36,505 nt of DNA, from assembly GCF_000526675.1 (NCBI RefSeq), contig NZ_JAGN01000014.1, positions 1 through 36,505 on the forward strand, in the 5' to 3' direction. How positions within the stretch are numbered: the first letter of the stretch is position 1; the number at the start of each line of letters is the position of its first letter. The notes below the pieces were generated by a model. It was not told where the DNA came from. It did no database searches and saw nothing but the letters and a program-made list of their open reading frames with translations. A program made the position numbers and the translations under genes. Below, in pieces: positions 1-6,205 of this stretch. The DNA comes from Atopobacter phocae ATCC BAA-285. GTDB lineage: Bacteria > Bacillota > Bacilli > Lactobacillales > Aerococcaceae.

Positions 1-289
1 CTGATGGAATATTATATTTTGTAGCGAGCTCTAAATAAGAGGCTTCATTGCTCAAACATTCCTCAATAATTTTCTTTTTAAACTGCTCAGAATAATTGTT
101 ATTGCTACCTTTCGATATTAAAGCCGAAGGCCCATGTATTCTATACTTATTAAGGTACTTTCGAAAGTTTTTATTATTTAATTTTAAGCCATAATTTTCC
201 TGTAATTCTACATAGGGTATTCCACTGATTAAATAGAGATCAATAAAATACATTAACTCATTAGCCGAATGACGTTTATTTTTACGCAT
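1..289 (-). CDS. IS3-family transposase OrfA (helix-turn-helix), partial
   Basis: The minus-strand frame opens at ATG 287-289 and reads about 96 codons without a stop to the window edge. It begins MRKNKRHSANELMYFIDLYL and contains FRKYLNKYRIHGPSAL, the helix-turn-helix pattern of IS150-type OrfA. A second helical repeat follows (YSEQFKKKIIEECL). In IS3 elements OrfA binds the terminal repeats and is fused to the DDE subunit OrfB by a -1 ribosomal frameshift. The 3' part, including any slip site, lies outside the window. A strong Shine-Dalgarno (GGGGGAG, 296-302) precedes the start by about 7 nt and is itself part of an inverted repeat. Confidence 0.75.
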   Translation of the reverse strand, partial: MRKNKRHSANELMYFIDLYLISGIPYVELQENYGLKLNNKNFRKYLNKYRIHGPSALISKGSNNNYSEQFKKKIIEECLSNEASYLELATKYNIPS

Positions 290-295
290 GAAAAA

Positions 296-343
296 CTCCC
301 CCTAAAATAGTTTTACTTTTTCAAGTGTCTACTTTAGGGGGAG
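296..343 (-). repeat. 11-bp inverted repeat covering the orfA ribosome binding site
   Basis: CTCCCCCTAAA at 296-306 is the exact reverse complement of TTTAGGGGGAG at 333-343, with 26 nt between them. On the minus-strand transcript the downstream arm contains the orfA Shine-Dalgarno and is followed by five U residues. The structure could hide the ribosome site, or act as a terminator, in RNA that enters the IS from outside. Confidence 0.7.
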
Positions 344-374
344 CATATCACTATGAGGAAATCGTCTTTTTTAA

Positions 375-1481
375 TTATGAAAATTGAATGTAACGTTTCG
401 GATTAAAAGCAGTTCTAAATAAATATGTACTAGATTGAATGATAGCTTGCGCAAGATGGTACCCAATAATTGGACCACTCGTTAAGCCACTTGATCCTAA
501 GCCACTAGCTACATAAATATTGTCATAATTAGGTAAATTTCCATAAAACGGTAAAAAGTCAGAAGTATACGCACGAGTTCCAATACGATTAGTAGCATGT
601 TCAATGTGATAACTTGGCAAAAATTGTTGACCTTGAGTTAAAAATTGTTCAAGTATTTCAGTAGTAGGTGTTAAATCAAAGCCTTTATCATTTTCATGGC
701 TAGCTCCTATAATTAATTCGCCATTGCTTGTAGGAATTAAGTCAGATTCTCCAACCAACATAGTAACAGGCCACTGGGAAGAATCTGCATCAATTGTTGT
801 GGTAATTAATTCACCTTTTTGCGGACGGATATCGACTTGAATACCAAAAGGTTCTAATAAATGGCCAAGCCAAGCTCCTGGAGCTAAAATGAGTTGATCA
901 AAACCGAATGTTTCTTCATTAACTTCAAGTGTTGGATGTGGTTCTAAAGAAAGTAAACGCGCTTGTCCACGGATAACTTTTCCGTTGTTCTGTAATACTT
1001 CTTGTTGCAATGTTTGGACTAGAGCAGCTCCATCAACACGACCACCACCGCTTGCATACATACCAAATTGAGTCGTTTCAAAGCCTGGAATGATTTGACT
1101 CGCTTGTTCTGGTGAAATTAAGTAAAGTTCACCAATTGTTTCTGTAGCTTCTTTTCGCTCTATCCCCATTTGTAACAATTTTTCCGCTAATTGACGAGAA
1201 CGTTTAAATACAATGACTCCGGTTTCTTCAAACGGAAGTTGAGTAACACCATCGTTAGAAAGATCTTGCATTAATTGGCGATAAAAAGTAGCACCATCAG
1301 CAACTAGTTGATACCAGTCTTGATTGCGTCGTTGACTGAACCAAGGACAAATAATACCAGCGCTAGCTGAAGTCGCTTGTCCAATTCCTGAGTCAATGAG
1401 AGTTACTTGATGATTTGATTGAGATAAATAATAAGCAGCAGTCGAACCAATGATTCCACCACCAATAATTCCGATTTTCAT
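375..1481 (-). CDS. FAD-dependent amino-acid oxidase (DAO family, DadA/ThiO/YurR-like)
   Basis: 368 residues. The N-terminus MKIGIIGGGIIGSTAAYYL is a Rossmann dinucleotide-binding motif (GxGxxG) that binds FAD. The C-terminus has the DAO-family second FAD contact, around GLGSSGLTSGPIIG. The family oxidises glycine, sarcosine or D-amino acids to imino acids with release of ammonia and peroxide; the substrate cannot be read from sequence. I chose ATG at 1479-1481 rather than an upstream in-frame start because AAGGAGG lies 7-8 nt before it and the FAD motif begins immediately after. The gene stands alone and its 3' end abuts an IS terminus. A -10 box (TATAAT, 1519-1524 on the minus strand) lies inside a TCACT/AGTGA dyad. 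Confidence 0.85.
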   Translation of the reverse strand: MKIGIIGGGIIGSTAAYYLSQSNHQVTLIDSGIGQATSASAGIICPWFSQRRNQDWYQLVADGATFYRQLMQDLSNDGVTQLPFEETGVIVFKRSRQLAEKLLQMGIERKEATETIGELYLISPEQASQIIPGFETTQFGMYASGGGRVDGAALVQTLQQEVLQNNGKVIRGQARLLSLEPHPTLEVNEETFGFDQLILAPGAWLGHLLEPFGIQVDIRPQKGELITTTIDADSSQWPVTMLVGESDLIPTSNGELIIGASHENDKGFDLTPTTEILEQFLTQGQQFLPSYHIEHATNRIGTRAYTSDFLPFYGNLPNYDNIYVASGLGSSGLTSGPIIGYHLAQAIIQSSTYLFRTAFNPKRYIQFS

Positions 1482-1510
1482 AAAAGCCTCCTTATTACAA
1501 TGAACGATAA

Positions 1511-1528
1511 TCACTGTTATTATAGTGA
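1511..1528 (-). promoter_or_regulatory. -10 region of the oxidase gene inside an 18-bp dyad
   Basis: TCACT (1511-1515) and AGTGA (1524-1528) form a perfect inverted repeat with 8 nt between. The minus-strand -10 box TATAAT (1519-1524) sits within it. The matching -35 is poor. Together these suggest a repressor or activator site for the oxidase gene; no regulator is identified. Confidence 0.4.
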
Positions 1529-1717
1529 AATTTAATACAAATAGAAAGAGTAAATCGAAGCCCCACTTAAAAACAGAGTAAATCTTATTGTTAAAGGGTG
1601 GTACTTTAATGGTGCATATAAATAAAAGTCGATTTGATCAATAATGACGTTATTTGTTTAATAATGATTGTTCCAATCAACAGATTTGGTCTTTTCTTTT
1701 TCATTTTTTTCAAAAGG
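1529..1717. other. Intergenic region between divergent oxidase and gntR genes
   Basis: The whole gap is about 305 bp (1482-1786). It holds the two promoter regions listed separately and, in this central part, no credible gene. AATAATGACGTTATT at 1640-1654 is a small imperfect palindrome of unknown meaning. A minus-strand reading frame across 1606-1809 was judged spurious. Confidence 0.5.
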
Positions 1718-1746
1718 TTGTAACCCATTACAATTGGGACTAAAAT
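1718..1746 (+). promoter_or_regulatory. Sigma-A promoter of the gntR-agaS-nagA operon
   Basis: -35 TTGTAA (1718-1723) and -10 TAAAAT (1741-1746) are separated by 17 bp. The predicted transcription start is near 1753, directly at the edge of the operator at 1754-1769. Confidence 0.6.
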
Positions 1747-1753
1747 AAAAGTA

Positions 1754-1769
1754 ACTGGTAATGACCAGA
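1754..1769 (+). promoter_or_regulatory. dre-like operator for the GntR/HutC regulator
   Basis: ACTGGTAATGACCAGA contains a CTGGT/ACCAG inverted repeat with a 4-nt spacer. This is the pattern of DasR/NagR (YvoA) dre sites (ACTGGT, CTAG, ACCAGT). It lies between the predicted transcription start and the Shine-Dalgarno of the regulator gene, the right place for auto-repression. Confidence 0.6.
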
Positions 1770-1786
1770 GAGCAGGAGGAGGGAAA

Positions 1787-2527
1787 ATGACACGCACATT
1801 TAATACCAAATCACTTTACGCCCAGCTTTCAGAACGGTTAATCGATTATATTGAAAAACATGCCGAACCCAATGACAAGATGCCATCAGAGCGAGATATT
1901 TGTCAACAATACCATGTTAGTCGGACGACTGTTCGAGCAGCGTTTAATGAATTAGAATCATTAGGCTACATTTATCGTAAACCTGGCAGAGGAACCTATG
2001 TATCGGGATTATGGAAAGAACGTCAAAATTTATTAGATAGTTGTAGCTTTACTGAACAAATGTTTCAGTTAGGTAAAGAACCTAAATCGATTATTTTGTT
2101 ATTTAAAAAAATGAGTGCGCCGACTTACTTAGCAGAACATCTTCGTATTAAAGATGGCGATCTTGTTTATAAGATAAAACGGCTACGTTTAGGCAATGAT
2201 TTACCCATGATGTTAGAGACAACATACTTACCAGTTGATTTATTTGAAGATTTGACCGAAGAAGAATTAGACAACCAGTCACTTTATATCATCTTTAAAG
2301 AAAAATATAAACAGACGATTCAATACGCGGATGAAGAATTTTCAGCCGGAATTGTCGATAGTGAGGAAGCTAGTATTTTAGAAGTGAATGCAGGAAGTCC
2401 TTGCTTACGTTTGCAGCGACAAACATTTAATTTATCGAATGAAGTGATGGAATATACGTTAAGTATAGCACGTAGTGACCAATTTATTTATCGTGTAAGG
2501 TATCATCAAGAAATTCATAATATTTAA
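1787..2527 (+). CDS. GntR/HutC-family transcriptional regulator of amino-sugar use (NagR/AgaR-like)
   Basis: 246 residues. An N-terminal winged helix-turn-helix occupies roughly residues 8-75 (MPSERDICQQYHVSRTTVRA, then RKPGRGTYV), followed by a UTRA effector domain at about 90-240. The length and architecture match NagR/YvoA/DasR. Relatives bind phosphorylated amino sugars (GlcNAc-6-P or GlcN-6-P) and release dre operators. The gene is followed 25 bp later by agaS and then nagA, so control of N-acetylated hexosamine breakdown is the natural inference. A dre-like site sits at its own promoter. ATG 1787 has a strong upstream AGGAGGAGG. Confidence 0.85.
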   Translation: MTRTFNTKSLYAQLSERLIDYIEKHAEPNDKMPSERDICQQYHVSRTTVRAAFNELESLGYIYRKPGRGTYVSGLWKERQNLLDSCSFTEQMFQLGKEPKSIILLFKKMSAPTYLAEHLRIKDGDLVYKIKRLRLGNDLPMMLETTYLPVDLFEDLTEEELDNQSLYIIFKEKYKQTIQYADEEFSAGIVDSEEASILEVNAGSPCLRLQRQTFNLSNEVMEYTLSIARSDQFIYRVRYHQEIHNI

Positions 2528-2552
2528 AAATGATAGATGGGGGAGTATTGAG

Positions 2553-3716
2553 GTGTTTAATTATAAAGAAGATCAGTTAGCAGAATTAGGCGCTAAAATA
2601 ACAACGCAAGAAATCATACAGCAACCCGAACTTTGGTATGAAACATATGAAGTATTTCAAAAAAATCAAGAACGAAGTAGTTATTTTATGTCTCAAATTT
2701 TACCTAAAAATAATTTACGTGTTATTTTTACCGGTGCAGGAACATCGGCCTATATTGGAGATGCAATTTTACCGTACATCAAAGAGTTTGGTGATGAAAA
2801 ACGTTTTGATTTCCAATCAGTTCCTACAACAACTCTACTATCTAATCCTCATGCATATTTTAAAGCCGATATACCAACTGTTTTAGTATCGTTCGCAAGA
2901 AGTGGGAATAGCCCGGAAAGTCTAGCAAGTGTAAAACTAGGGGAGCAACTAGTTAATGATTTTTATCAAATTATAATTACGTGTGCTGCAAGTGGAAATC
3001 TTGCACAGTATGTAAAAGATAATACACGTTGTTTACTTTTACTGATGCCAGAGCGGTCTAATGATCAGGGATTTGCAATGACAAGTAGTTTTACATGTAT
3101 GACTTTGACTGCATTGATGTTATTTGATGAAAAATTTTCTATTCAGGAAAAGGAAGAGATTGTCAAATTACTGTGTAAAATGGGTGATCACGTGGTTAAT
3201 CAATTTGAAACGATAAAAGAAATTTTATCTGTGACATACGATAGAATAGTTTATTTGGGGAGTGGCCCATTAACAGGGTTAGCGAGAGAAGTTCAATTGA
3301 AAGTTTTAGAGCTTACAGCAGGAAAAGTAACAACAGTTTTTGATTCGCCATTGGGATTTAGACATGGGCCAAAATCATTTGTAACGGATTCAACATTGAT
3401 ATTTGTTTTTTTATCTAATCAGGCGTACACTCGTCAGTACGATATTGATATGCTGAATGAGTTATATTCAGATCAGATTACCAAAAATATAGTAGTTTTT
3501 GGGGTTGGGTCAATTAATTTTAAAGGTAAGACGTGGCCGTTTGATTCAATTTTTTTGAAGATTCCTGATGCATATTTATCTTTACCATATGCAATGATTG
3601 GACAGATTATTGGATTAATATCAGCCATCAAATTGAAAATCATACCTGATACACCGTGTTCAACAGGAACAGTTAATCGTGTCGTACAAGGTGTAAAAAT
3701 TTATTCGTTAAATTAA
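2553..3716 (+). CDS. agaS: AgaS-type sugar-phosphate isomerase/deaminase (SIS domains)
   Basis: 387 residues, close to E. coli AgaS. Two SIS domains are visible: the first with FTGAGTSAYIGD and later RSGNSPES, the second with YLGSGPLTGLAREVQLKVLE and DSPLGFRHGPKSF. In the family AgaS deaminates and isomerises galactosamine-6-phosphate to tagatose-6-phosphate plus ammonia. Some members may act on glucosamine-6-phosphate. The start is GTG 2553, supported by GGGGGAG about 8 nt upstream. It is co-oriented with gntR (25 bp before) and nagA (17 bp after), and a tagatose-bisphosphate aldolase follows. The galacto substrate is inferred from that context. Confidence 0.85.
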   Translation: MFNYKEDQLAELGAKITTQEIIQQPELWYETYEVFQKNQERSSYFMSQILPKNNLRVIFTGAGTSAYIGDAILPYIKEFGDEKRFDFQSVPTTTLLSNPHAYFKADIPTVLVSFARSGNSPESLASVKLGEQLVNDFYQIIITCAASGNLAQYVKDNTRCLLLLMPERSNDQGFAMTSSFTCMTLTALMLFDEKFSIQEKEEIVKLLCKMGDHVVNQFETIKEILSVTYDRIVYLGSGPLTGLAREVQLKVLELTAGKVTTVFDSPLGFRHGPKSFVTDSTLIFVFLSNQAYTRQYDIDMLNELYSDQITKNIVVFGVGSINFKGKTWPFDSIFLKIPDAYLSLPYAMIGQIIGLISAIKLKIIPDTPCSTGTVNRVVQGVKIYSLN

Positions 3717-3733
3717 TAGAAAGGAAGAATATT

Positions 3734-4888
3734 ATGACAACTTTTATAAAAGCAAAACGATTTTTCTTTCCAAATGAAACAAAAGAAGCAGGCTACTTAC
3801 CGATAACCTCAATAGGAACATTTGGGGCTTACCAACAATATGTGCCAGAAGACGCAACAATTATTGACTATTCTGATTATAGTATTGCACCAGGACTAGT
3901 TGATACACATATTCACGGTTTTTTAGGTCATGATGTAATGGATAATAATGTGGAAGGATTAAAAGTAATGGCTGAAGGTTTACCTAGTTGTGGGGTTACA
4001 AGTTGGTTGCCAACAACATTAACTGCGCCATATGAAGAATTGGAAGCAGTATGTCAAACAATTGGAGACCATGCATCTGAAATAAAAGGTGCAAAAATTC
4101 GAGGTATTTTTTTAGAGGGGCCTTTTTTTAGTGAGAAACACAAAGGTGCACAAAACCCTAAATACATGAGTGATCCAGATACAGATGCTCTTGATAAATG
4201 GAGCGAGGTATCAGGGGGACTAGTTCGGAAAATAGCGATTGCTCCTGAACGTAAGGGATCAATTGAGTTTATTAAACATGCGCGTCAGCAAGACATTTTT
4301 GTAGCGTTAGGACATACAGATGCAACATTTGATGAATGTCGTTGTGCGATTGAAGCAGGGGCTAATATTTTTGTTCACACATATAATGGTATGCGAGGAC
4401 TACACCATCGAGAACCTGGTGTTGTCGGGGCCGCTATGCACTTTAAAGAAGCGTATGACGAAATGATTTGTGATGGAATGCATGTTCATCCACAGGCTTG
4501 TCAGGCAGTGATGGATGCGCACGGAAGAGAACGAATTGCCTTAATTACAGATTGTATGCGTGCAGGCGGATTAGGCGAAGGTGAATCAAAATTAGGAGAA
4601 TTTGATGTCATTGTGAAAGATGGAGCCGCACGTCTAAAAGAAAGTGGTAATTTAGCCGGAAGTATTCTTGAATTGATTAAAGGGGTGCAAAATGTTATTC
4701 GATGGGGCGTTGCTACACCAGAAGAAGCCATCCATATGGCTACTTTAGCTCCTGCTGAATCTGTAAATATTGATGATGTGTGTGGTAAGTTAAGCCCAGG
4801 CTATGCAGCAGACTTTATTGTTATTGATGATATGTTTGAATTACAAGCTACTTATTTGGATGGAAAATTGGCATACAAACGCTCCTAA
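3734..4888 (+). CDS. nagA: N-acetyl-hexosamine-6-phosphate deacetylase
   Basis: 384 residues, amidohydrolase superfamily. It hydrolyses GlcNAc-6-P (or GalNAc-6-P) to the amine plus acetate in the cytosol. Visible residues are the HxH motif of VDTHIHGF (H59, H61), the metal ligand E128 in LEGPFF, H194 in GHTDAT, H215 in HTYNGM and the catalytic D273 in LITDCM. All the usual residues are present. The start ATG 3734 has AAGGAAG about 7 nt upstream. It follows agaS by 17 bp. Because AgaS and LacD are neighbours, the true substrate may be GalNAc-6-P (AgaA role); sequence alone does not separate the two. Confidence 0.85.
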   Translation: MTTFIKAKRFFFPNETKEAGYLPITSIGTFGAYQQYVPEDATIIDYSDYSIAPGLVDTHIHGFLGHDVMDNNVEGLKVMAEGLPSCGVTSWLPTTLTAPYEELEAVCQTIGDHASEIKGAKIRGIFLEGPFFSEKHKGAQNPKYMSDPDTDALDKWSEVSGGLVRKIAIAPERKGSIEFIKHARQQDIFVALGHTDATFDECRCAIEAGANIFVHTYNGMRGLHHREPGVVGAAMHFKEAYDEMICDGMHVHPQACQAVMDAHGRERIALITDCMRAGGLGEGESKLGEFDVIVKDGAARLKESGNLAGSILELIKGVQNVIRWGVATPEEAIHMATLAPAESVNIDDVCGKLSPGYAADFIVIDDMFELQATYLDGKLAYKRS

Positions 4889-4941
4889 ACATAAAATGTT
4901 ATTTTTTGTTTAATAAAAGATAGAAAATGACATAAAATGTT
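4888..4941 (+). repeat. Two copies of a 13-bp palindrome upstream of lacD
   Basis: AACATAAAATGTT (4888-4900) and GACATAAAATGTT (4929-4941) are palindromes with 3-nt centres. Their starts are 41 bp apart, about four helical turns, just upstream of the lacD promoter. This layout suggests paired operators for a dimeric regulator. They differ from the dre-like site before gntR. Confidence 0.55.
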
Positions 4942-4950
4942 AAAAAATGT

Positions 4951-4978
4951 TTGAATTTTATTTTTAAAAGTATACAAT
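4951..4978 (+). promoter_or_regulatory. Predicted lacD promoter
   Basis: -35 TTGAAT (4951-4956) and -10 TACAAT (4973-4978), 16-bp spacing. It starts 10 bp after the second palindrome. Confidence 0.55.
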
Positions 4979-5012
4979 AAAGATAAGTCAAACATAATAA
5001 GGAGATAAAATT

Positions 5013-6017
5013 ATGGTAGAGAAAAAATTGCAGTTAACTCAGGAAAAGTACGAAGCATTAAAACGTTTATCTTCAAAAGAAGAATTCATTAGTGCATTAG
5101 CAATTGATCAACGTGGATCTTTAAAACGAATGATAAAAAAAGATCAAGTAGATCAAGACATTCAAGCTGATGCAATTGAATTTAAAGAATTAGTGTCAAA
5201 CCTATTAACTCCGTTTTCTTCATCTATATTATTGGATCCAGAATATGGATTACCTGCATCAAAATTAAGAGATAAAAATGCAGGCTTATTGATAGCTTAT
5301 GAAAAAACAGGATATGATGCTACTGAGCCTGGAAGACTCCCAGATATTCTGTCAATTTGGTCTGTAAAACGTTTGAAAGAAGTGGGTGCAGATGCTGTAA
5401 AATTTTTACTTTACTATGATGTCGATGAATCTGAAGAAATTAATAATCAAAAACATGCATTTATTGAAAGAATCGGAAGTGAATGTGTAGCTGAAGACAT
5501 TCCATTTTTCTTAGAAATTGTATCGTATGATGCAAATATTGATGATGTTAAAGGTGCGGAATATGCAAAAGTGAAACCTCATAAAGTAATTGATGCGCAA
5601 CGAGAATTTTCTAAACCTCAATATCATGTCGATGTACTAAAAGTAGAAGTCCCTGTTACTATGTCTTTTGTTGAAGGATTTGGCGATGAGATTGTATATA
5701 CGGTTGATGAAGCTAAGAGATTATTTAAAGAGCAATCAGATGCGTCTCATTTGCCATATATTTTCTTAAGTGCTGGAGTAAGTGCTAAGATGTTCCAAGA
5801 TACCTTAACATTTGCAAAAGAAGCGGGTGCAGAATTCAATGGAGTATTATGTGGACGTGCAACATGGAAAGATGCAACTGCTGTTTATGCAAAAAATGGG
5901 GTTGAAGCAACTAAAGAATGGTTAAAAGCAGAAGGTAAAAAGAATATTGAAGATCTCAACATCGTTCTTAAAGAAACAGCAACTCCATGGACGGATAAAG
6001 TGGAAGTTATTAATTAA
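5013..6017 (+). CDS. lacD: Tagatose 1,6-bisphosphate aldolase (class I)
   Basis: 334 residues, slightly longer than typical LacD. It cleaves tagatose-1,6-bisphosphate (also fructose-1,6-bisphosphate and other stereoisomers) to dihydroxyacetone phosphate and glyceraldehyde-3-phosphate. The N-terminus carries the family signature [20 protein letters not shown]. The Schiff-base lysine is K210 in DVLKVEVPV. The start ATG 5013 has AAGGAG 9 nt upstream. It has its own promoter 124 bp after nagA and a terminator just downstream. No tagatose-6-phosphate kinase (LacC) or PTS transporter is present in the window, so the pathway here is incomplete. Confidence 0.88.
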   Translation: MVEKKLQLTQEKYEALKRLSSKEEFISALAIDQRGSLKRMIKKDQVDQDIQADAIEFKELVSNLLTPFSSSILLDPEYGLPASKLRDKNAGLLIAYEKTGYDATEPGRLPDILSIWSVKRLKEVGADAVKFLLYYDVDESEEINNQKHAFIERIGSECVAEDIPFFLEIVSYDANIDDVKGAEYAKVKPHKVIDAQREFSKPQYHVDVLKVEVPVTMSFVEGFGDEIVYTVDEAKRLFKEQSDASHLPYIFLSAGVSAKMFQDTLTFAKEAGAEFNGVLCGRATWKDATAVYAKNGVEATKEWLKAEGKKNIEDLNIVLKETATPWTDKVEVIN

Positions 6018-6030
6018 AAAATAATCAGGA

Positions 6031-6070
6031 AAGTGGCGAGCTATTTATAGCTTGTCACTTTTTTATTTTT
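6031..6070 (+). terminator. Rho-independent terminator after lacD
   Basis: The arms of the stem 6031-6060 (AAGTGGCGAGCTA paired with TAGCTTGTCACTT, one mismatch) are followed by a T-rich run at 6059-6070. Confidence 0.8.
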
Positions 6071-6133
6071 ATAAAAAAACTGAATAGATAGGAAAAAATG
6101 AATAAACATTATCAATGATTTAATAAATAAATA

Positions 6134-6161
6134 TTGAAAAAAAACGAAAATTAAGTATACT
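6134..6161 (+). promoter_or_regulatory. Predicted promoter of the surface protease gene
   Basis: -35 TTGAAA (6134-6139) and -10 TATACT (6156-6161), 16-bp spacing, 44 bp before the start codon. Confidence 0.5.
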
Positions 6162-6205
6162 TAAAATTCTAGGAACCAAATATGAATGAGGAGGAAAGTG
6201 ACTAG

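Larger units (their letters stand above)
1..350 (-). mobile_element. IS3-family (IS150-like) insertion sequence, orfA end, cut by window start
   Basis: The element runs leftward out of the window. Its outer terminus is placed at 350, because reading inward on the minus strand gives TGATATGCTCCC followed by AAGTAGACA. This matches the terminus at 36166 (TGAACTGCTCCC, then AAGTAGACA). TGA-type ends with a short orfA just inside are typical of the IS150 group of IS3 elements. The terminus lies only 25 bp from the stop codon of the neighbouring oxidase gene, so insertion may have removed that gene's own terminator. The other end of the element, and any target duplication, are outside the window. 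Confidence 0.8.

Noticed and set aside
1595-1604. AGGGTGGTAC, ten bases identical to the core of a T-box sequence
   Set aside because: It is not followed by CCGCG, there is no specifier stem or terminator, and the next gene is a GntR regulator. Probably chance, though a T-box remnant cannot be excluded.
1606-1809. A 67-codon minus-strand reading frame between the oxidase and gntR genes
   Set aside because: It overlaps the start of gntR, the gntR promoter and its operator. It has no good ribosome site and shows no recognisable family; the hydrophobic look is common in AT-rich noncoding sequence.
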